From: Cliona cf. orientalis
Taxonomy: Eukaryota; Porifera; Demospongiae; Clionaida; Clionaidae
NCBI GenBank assembly: GCA_963930775.1
Contig: OZ005690.1
Span: 8,416,225-8,480,224, forward strand
Length of the DNA: 64,000 bases
Direction of reading: 5' to 3'
In this document: in pieces, positions 57,370 to 64,000 of the stretch
Layout of the letters: each line of letters opens with the position of its first letter
Numbering within the stretch: the stretch's first letter is position 1
Program-made: the position numbers and the translations under genes
Notes under the pieces: model-generated
Database searches by the model: none
What the model saw: only the letters and a program-made list of their open reading frames with translations
Told to the model about the DNA's origin: nothing

Positions 57370-58104
57370 AATTATTATATATAAAGTGATGAATTATTTC
57401 AAAAGTTCTCTTCCTTGACATCTTCACTTAAGAAACAAACATTAACTCTTCCTCAGGGCGAATAATAGGACCTGTGAATATCTAGAACCAATAGCTATGT
57501 ATAATAATAATATTTTTATTCTCTTGACCATCACGATATAAACTAAGATGGTCTTAATAATAACAGCACAGTGATACTTGAAAATTGTTCTAGTAGCCCA
57601 GCTGCAGGTGCCATCCCATACGGAAACGACAAGGTTTTTACCAAGTTAACATGTAGGTTGTAAATATGTTGTTACTGGGTTGTTGTAAGGTTGTAAAGAG
57701 ATTGTAAAGAACATGGAATTGAAACTAGGTTGTAATAATCTTGCAACATTGATATCAGTGGAGTAGGAAGCAATCGCATGCATATTATAATAAATATTAT
57801 TGCACATGCAGGGCCACCATTAAATACATCTCCCCCTCCCGTTCCTACTCCACTGAATATGCATGTTACAACCTTAATAATTGTTAGTACCCCTTATTAT
57901 GGCATGTGCAATGCAAATGGTAGCTGTAACAAAATATTATTAATCTGCGTGCATGTGTAATCGTTATGGCAGGTATGGGATATAAAGCAAACAATTTCTG
58001 CAGCCTGTATAAGAGACTAACTTGTGCACATCCTCACCACAGTGGTAAACCGGTAGCTACTAGCACAAAGAAGAACAAAACAACAGAGACATCATAAGAA
58101 AAGG
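57370..58104. other. Upstream flank of secreted-protein gene
   Basis: GGTTGTAA words repeat at 57655-57740 (ACATGTAGGTTGTAAATATG, AAGGTTGTAAAGAG). No exon was recognised. The promoter of the gene at 58105 probably lies at the right end. Confidence 0.35.
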
Positions 58105-59756
58105 ATGAAGCTTGAAGGTTTTGGAATTCTGCTGGGACTCGTATATGCTATTTGTGCAGTACCCACTTTAACAGGTAAAAATTAATAATTATTGTACATA
58201 GCCTTGTACTCTATTGATGTGAGTTCATCAACATCCATATTTTGATACAGTCTCCTACCCAGAATCCAGGAATGAGCCTCAACCTAGTTATTATAATAAT
58301 AATATGAGCCCTCAATTCATGGAGAGTTTCATCCAAAATGAGGAGGGAGAACCAAGTGAAGACTTTAAGAAGGAAATAAATGAGCATTTTGCAAAGCAAA
58401 GAGGAGATCAACCACTCAACGTCAAAGCTGAAAGTGACAAAGGTATACGCTATAATTATTACTAAAGATTTAATAATACTATGTACAATAAGACAAATCA
58501 TAGATTATTAAATTACACTCTTTAATTTACTCCAGAGAGTGTTTAGAATTTGGAATTCTGCACACCGCGGCAAGGGTAACAATGCATAGCTATAATTGCG
58601 AAATTTAAGTTACATTTTTTCATGGAAGGCCATTTTCAAAGGCTTTATGGCTTAATTTTCATGGACATGCACAGTCACTAGGGGTTTGCACATTCACGAT
58701 TCGACAGTTATGCTTGCAAATTGTATGGCTGGTAATTTTGGTGTTGAATTCGAACTTGGTAACAACAAAAAGAATTTCATCTGTCAAGATTAATGCCCAT
58801 TAACCCATGCATTGGAACTAGCGCATACAATAATATTATTGCAGGAATTACCTATTTGCCAATCCTTAATTAAGTCTACCATTAGCATAATCACCACACA
58901 AGGCAAGAATATTATTATTCAATTCTGCCAGTGTTGGTGTAACAAGAACGAGCGTACTTGCTATGCGTATTAGTACATTCATGGCAAAAGGAAACAAAGT
59001 GAAAGCTCAGCTCGGCTAACATCGTTGGTACAGTGCTGTACCCATAGCTAGCTTAGAATTTTAAGATAGCTATACTTGAAGCGGATTACTATAATATTAA
59101 AAAAATATCCGTCCCGGTCCACGTATGGTGCAGTATTCATAGCTAAGAACACTGCACCGTACATGGACGGATAATTTTTATTGTCTATAATATTTATTGT
59201 TGATTCTGCACAGTTATCAGGCAAGGAGATCCTGTTGCATGCACTCCAGACCTACAGGAAAAATTACTGGATGTCATGTTTTGAAGACAGGTGTGGTACA
59301 TCTGATTGTCCTAATGCATTCTTTGACGCAAAAGACTCAAAAGCATGCCTTGGAGAGAGCTTTCAAATCTACACAACTAAACCGGGTGAAATAAAAAGTG
59401 GAGATCTCGTTGGACTACATTATCCACACCAAAAAGGGTTCTGGTTAGCCTGTTCTTCTACTTGTGGGAAATCATCTTGTCCTGGACATCCAACTGATGC
59501 ACTTGGATTTTCACAAGAAGACAAATGGCTTCAGTGTTTTGGAGAAGTGTACAGGATTTATGTCTACGGCAAGAGCGTTGGTAGTCAAGTTATGTCGGGT
59601 GATTCGATCGCGCTCTATTATGTCCAGGAGAAAACCTGGTTGAATGGAGGAGGAGACAAAATTGTGAAAGTTCGTTGCATTGGACCTACCCCACCTCATG
59701 CATCACAGTATGATACTTGTGCTCATGAAACCTTCACAATCGTCAAACGTCCATAA
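58105..59756 (+). CDS. Secreted cysteine-containing repeat protein (beta-trefoil-like?)
   Basis: Three exons join in phase 1: 58105-58174, 58251-58442 and 59221-59756 (acceptor TTATCAG), giving 265 residues. The earlier AG at 59213 would put the last exon out of frame. Exon 1 is a signal peptide (MKLEGFGILLGLVYAICAVP). Exon 2 is polar and acidic. Exon 3 has three similar units: NYWMSCFEDRCGTSDCP, GFWLACSSTCGKSSCPG and KWLQCFGEVYRIYVYG, each followed by a SGD-x-(V/I)-(G/A)-L-x-Y strand (KSGDLVGLHYPHQ, MSGDSIALYYVQE). Threefold repetition of about 50 residues with WxxC starts suggests a beta-trefoil or similar domain. Ten or so cysteines fit an extracellular disulphide-bonded protein. I do not recognise the family; a role at the cell surface or in the matrix is inferred. 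Confidence 0.8.
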
Positions 59757-60781
59757 TTTCATCATGCCAGACACTGAATGGAACTGACTATATAAGTATA
59801 CAAGTAGAAAACATTTATTTATACATGTAGAAATTAGAGACTGTGTAGTAGAACTCAGTAGCGACTTAATAATATAGCTGTAGTATAGAGAATAGTGAGG
59901 AGGAGACAGCTTGGATTTAAAATTCATTATACTCCACATGGCTACTTGAATTCATTAGGGTTATCCAGACCAATAATATTGTGTGTATACTCAGTGCACC
60001 AAGCGCTTTAGAACCGTATTAAAAATAATTATTATTGTTTTGGAGCTGAGTGCTATATAGTATATTATTATTATTATACTACTACTTATTCCTCTTTCTG
60101 CTCTCCACGCCCTTAACTTTCCAGACATTGTTTGAGTGCTATGATGATATAGTTCCTTTTCAGGGGCGAACAAATGGGGGGGGGGGGGGGGGGGGGGGGG
60201 GGAGGGGGGATCTTCAGCCCCCCACTTTGGAAACAAGCGGGGCTGAGTCCCCCCCCCCCTCCCATTTTATTACATGCCCATACTACAAAATTACAGTAAC
60301 ATAGTTCTGTCATAATTCTAGATGTTTGCAAAAGAGTGCTCAAGCAAAAATTGCTACTATAAAATCACTCCCAAAACTGCTGCTAGAATGCATCAGTAAC
60401 ACTCTCAGTGAGTCAAAATTTCCCCGCCCTTGCCTTTGTGTTCTTGTCGACCAATGCAAGATGAATGCTAAATGTACACACAGTGTTTGGAAAACCCTTC
60501 TGCATGTGCTCACTCAACTCACCTCTCTTGCTTAATTAATTCTTTCAGTACGTATTTTGTTGTCTAAGTAAATCCTTCAAAGCTTCACGGGTGTGGCATC
60601 CACTGCACTATGTAGCTAGTTACCTTTACATCATATATACACCTCATAAAGAACGAAAACTGCTATACCAGACTTTTGCACAATTTCTTCTGAAATGGAA
60701 CCGAATGGTAGCTATAAAAATGATTAGCTCAAGATGTTGGTGTGGCATCAAGTTAGCTACATGTACTGTTGCGAAAGTGTA
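59757..60781. other. Intergenic with a poly-G tract
   Basis: CAGGGGCGAACAAAT at 60162 resembles a hAT-type end and runs into a run of about 27 G (60176-60202). Then AGCCCC / GGGGCT form a small hairpin. No gene was recognised. Confidence 0.5.
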
Positions 60782-61492
60782 ATTACCCCGCGCGCATGCG
60801 CAAGGGGGTAAAGTAATCGGTCGTGTCGGCGCAAGGGGGTAATTAAAGTAATCGGTCGTGTCGTTGTCGTTGTCGTCGTTGTGAGCACAAAAATCGCCAT
60901 ATCTCGAGATGTAGACGCCTAAGCGACTCGTAAGCACAACAAATCAATCGAATTCGGCGAAAAACTGGCTTCAGTATGCGTCAAATCGATGGATAAGGTC
61001 CATGGGCGTCACAAATAGTGCCTTTTTGTTAGCTAACGTAGCCACGCCTATCGACATTGCCTATATACCAATGCATAATGCCATGCCCATTGTGTTGTCT
61101 ACTCATGCGCACAACCAAGTAGCCAAGAATAATATTGTGACTGGTAAAGATCGTCGAAATTAATAATGTTCTTGAAATCTATATACTCCATCCAAATCCG
61201 CTAACGGAGCTGAAATCTGCAGCCTTATGGAACCAAAACATACTGTAAGACAGCTAGCTATACTATTACAACAGAGTATTGGACGTATCAGTTCATATCT
61301 CCTAGTAGTCTAGATCTATAGTGCTGAAGAGTACTTTTGTTACCGGGACCTCTGGTAGCTATGACATTGTACAATTAGCTAAGCAGCATTTCCACTAATT
61401 TTCTTCACAAAATTATAGTCATGGATACAAAGTAATTCTATAGATTGCGCAATGTGCGCGCGGGGTATGTGCTCTACAGAGCTCTAGTTAAT
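60782..61492 (-). repeat. Dispersed repeat, copy 2 (inverse of 52981-53578)
   Basis: Opposite orientation to copy 1, about 7 kb away. It begins ATTACCCCGCGCGCATGCGC and contains a duplicated GGGTAA...AGTAATCGGTCGTGTCG. It shares the GCCACGCCTATCGACATTGC and GGTAAAGATCGTCGA stretches, then ATTGCGCAATGTGCGCG and GAGCTCTAGTTA at its far end. Confidence 0.75.
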
Positions 61493-62186
61493 TTTTGTCA
61501 CTATCAGATTCCATAATTATGTAAACAATCCTTTCGAATTCTGTGCATATTGATAGACTTTCTAAACGTAAAATTAAATTACTAGGTTAGAAATTCTGAA
61601 ATAATCATTTTCCGTTCTCGAGAAATCTTCAATTTGTAGTATTATAATTATTATTTTTATATCCCTACCATTGCCCATGTGCACATGCAGTCTTTTGTAA
61701 ACTTGATGCATGCATCATCAGATTCTGTATCATTAGGGAAGCCATACAGATCAAAGGCACCAATTACAGACAGCCCAGACCATGAGTAGTAGCTATAACA
61801 ATAATACTGAGGTATAGTCCCAAGGGCTTCTCCTTTGGAATAATATTATTATAGTTTGACCATAATTGATAGTCGTGGTGGTGACTGGTAGTCTACCATG
61901 GTAACTGTCATGTAAACCGCTACCAGATGTACTGTATGCATGCATGCACTGCAGGCCAAGATCAAAGGTGTGCACACACAATGCCGTAACATTATAAAAC
62001 TAGCTATAGCTACTGTATGCTAATTAATTTTAAATACACTATTGCCTGATGATTCAATGAATGGCCAATAATGATAGCAGCAGTTGGTAAAGAGATTTTA
62101 TGATTCCGCACCCAGGACACACTATAATTATTTCAGTATATGCATCAATAATAACACCTTCAAGGATTACATTGCTAGTAGCAATT
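61493..62186. other. Intergenic, no supported gene
   Basis: AT-rich, with short microsatellite runs. Nothing was recognised. Confidence 0.4.
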
Positions 62187-62308
62187 TCCATAGTGTCCCG
62201 GTAATTGTAAGCGCCCATGGGCATAACATGATTCCATATGTTTATAGAAGCTGCTACAGTGGCCCTTTGAAATGTTGTACATGGGCGCTTGCCTGGGACA
62301 CTACGGTA
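62187..62308. mobile_element. Short MITE, TACCGTAGTGTCC family
   Basis: TCCATAGTGTCCCGGTAATT, with GTAAGCGCCCATG, is mirrored by CATGGGCGCTTGCCTGGGAC, continuing ACTACGGTA. 122 bp. Short relative of the copies at 3156 and 3896. Confidence 0.8.
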
Positions 62309-62694
62309 GTTGCAAAATGGGGCATTACATGTCCTTCAAAGTTATATGCCAAGATTAATTTTAATACGTATGCCTGCTATACACTAAATCTTCGATGTAT
62401 TACGATACCCGGAGTCTACATTAATTTTTTGTGTAGTGGGAATTGATGAGGTATTCTTATATTAGTGATGCATGCGCAGATAGGTAATCTCACTCTATCT
62501 GCATCATGAAGTCATAATAGTAAAACCACACTTTCTACTCTGGTACTGAAGTGTCGACAGATGTTCCATGCATTGTGGTCCCTGATATCCATGGGATCTG
62601 ATAGTGCAACAGTCATAATTTAACAGTACGTCCAGGGCTGTTTGCTATCTTATTGTGTGTGCAAGCAGACAAAAGCAATTATTTCTGAAACAAG

Positions 62695-63679
62695 ATGAGC
62701 AAGTCTGGAGTTCTTCTGACGCTCTTCCTAATAGTATCAACTACAGTTCTTTCCGTAGCCAGTGCTCAATCGTGCAATGCTTGCAACTGCCAGTTTAACA
62801 ATGTGCAAGCGCTAAGTCAGCTCATTGAGGTTCAAGTGAATCGTGCTCTGGCAAATGAGCCACGTAAGTCACATAATATTATCTTCCAAAATATTTTCCA
62901 CTTATACATGATTGCTGTTAGGTTAATGCATTCTATAACAATTTGCTCCTTGGAGTGTTGACCTGTGTATTGCCGACCCAATTGCAAGCTCACAACTTAT
63001 AATACTATTACTCAACACAACCAGCAGATAATTATAATTGCAGCTAGATCAAAGATCCTGCTATTTATTATGGCATTGTGTGCATCTAGCTGCATGCACT
63101 TAATGATTAATTTTCGTGCTGCAGATATACTAGCCTGTTTGATCTGCATGCAGTAGTAACCCTGAGATTAACACTTAATTTTTTCTCCTTATAATTGTCC
63201 GATTGTTGCGAATTGTTATGAATAACAATAGAAATCTAAGGCTTCTAAGAACAGATCACACAACTCTTCAAGCCTCTGATGCTACAAGACTCGCTGACAT
63301 CACTATCTCGAACTCCTCTCGACAAGTGACATCACCAAACAACCTCCTAGCATATCGGCCACGCTTTGATGACCATCACGACAGCAACCTAGCTGGCATC
63401 TTTATTAACCTAGAGGGTGTGTTTCCCTGTCTTGTACCGCTCAATAACTATTATCCTATCTGCCGAGTTTTCACTGAAGAGGAGGATGGATTTAGAAATG
63501 GAAGGGCACTGATTGATGCTGGCGATATTGGAAACAATTTTCGTGTATTCAGTTCTAGCAGCAATATCTTGACCTATGGTATTGCTATCCAAGAGTTCCC
63601 TGAGTTTACCACTTCCTGTTTCCCAGCATACCACAGCTTATCAGTTGCCTGTTATCTACCAAGAGGATTGTGCTCATAG
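62695..63679 (+). CDS. Small secreted protein, unknown family
   Basis: Exon 1, 62695-62863, encodes a clear signal peptide (MSKSGVLLTLFLIVSTTVLS, then VASAQS) followed by CNACNCQFNNVQALSQLIEV and ends in phase 1 at GTAAGTC. The second coding stretch runs to the TAG at 63679 and includes FDDHHDSNLAGIFINLEGVF, then PICRVFTEEEDGF and YGIAIQEFPEFT. An acceptor at 63254 (AAGAACAG) restores frame and gives 197 residues. Other acceptors between 63130 and 63254 would need a further exon, so the junction is uncertain. Paired cysteines at the C-terminus (TTSCF, SVACYL, GLCS) fit an extracellular protein. Family not recognised. It lies 2.9 kb downstream of another secreted-protein gene on the same strand. 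Confidence 0.65.
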
Positions 63680-64000
63680 TAGCTACTGAACAATCTATCT
63701 TCTACTAAAACATCCGAACAGTGTGGCTAAAATGTTTAATAGTGTGATTGCGTAATGCACTGAGTAATTGTTTTGCTATAAGAATTGTGTGCACACTGAG
63801 TGACATAATTATTAGCTATCACTTACTATGGTGCTGATATCAACTCAACTTCCCTCACAGTAGCCCAACCTCCAATTCCTGGGGACTTAGCTAGCTGGCT
63901 ACATCTTCAGGGCCGCGGGGGAAGGTAAGATCAGGACTACAGCTGCTATTGTGATAGTTGCACGTGCATGTGATTGCTCGAGCATGCACTTAAGCACTTG
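63680..64000. other. 3' flank with a possible next exon
   Basis: 63861-63926 lies between a TTCCCTCACAG acceptor and a GTAAGATC donor and would read AQPPIPGDLASWLHLQGRGG. It could be an alternative exon of the preceding gene or part of another gene running off the edge. Confidence 0.3.

Overview
The window looks like nuclear DNA of an invertebrate animal, most likely a demosponge. The genes have GT-AG introns. One encodes a ZU5-SAM protein and one a NACHT NLR whose leucine-rich repeats sit one per symmetric phase-2 exon; both are typical of sponge genomes. Introns and intergenic DNA are packed with terminal-inverted-repeat elements. The sponge assignment is inference; no sequence search was possible. 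All gene models were spliced by eye using reading frame, intron phase and GT/AG sites.

Layout. 1-5922: a head-to-head housekeeping pair, the first two coding exons of thymidylate synthase (minus, continuing off the left edge) and a complete RRP15-type ribosome-biogenesis gene (plus). They share a 177-bp start-to-start region. 5923-9351: no convincing gene, several MITEs. 9352-14602: a complete, apparently intact P-superfamily DNA transposon with 79-bp near-identical ends, a flanking 7-8 bp duplication and two convergent intron-containing genes. 16245-18176: a ZU5-SAM gene. 18177-24900: repeats and a ~1-kb tandem duplication of a broken Ulp1-like/PHD gene. 25790-30527: a 4.7-kb foldback-like structure whose arms are inverted arrays of a ~80-bp satellite. 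30654-40179: a NACHT-LRR gene (minus). 40725-42009: a BEN-domain pseudogene. 44172-45062: a broken Tc1/mariner transposase. 48870-49183: a terminal exon encoding a death domain. 58105-59756 and 62695-63679: two genes for small secreted proteins. The remainder is dominated by MITEs, including nested ones.

Biology. Thymidylate synthase and RRP15 both serve proliferating cells, which fits a shared promoter. The NLR, the death-domain exon and the ZU5-SAM protein have the domain types of sponge innate immune and cell-death signalling, but nothing in the sequence shows that they act together. The secreted proteins could be surface or matrix factors. At least six inverted-repeat families are seen as more than one copy. 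Readable insertion-site duplications are 9 bp for the TAGTCTCG family, TAA/TTA for the GGCC family and 7-8 bp for the P-like element.
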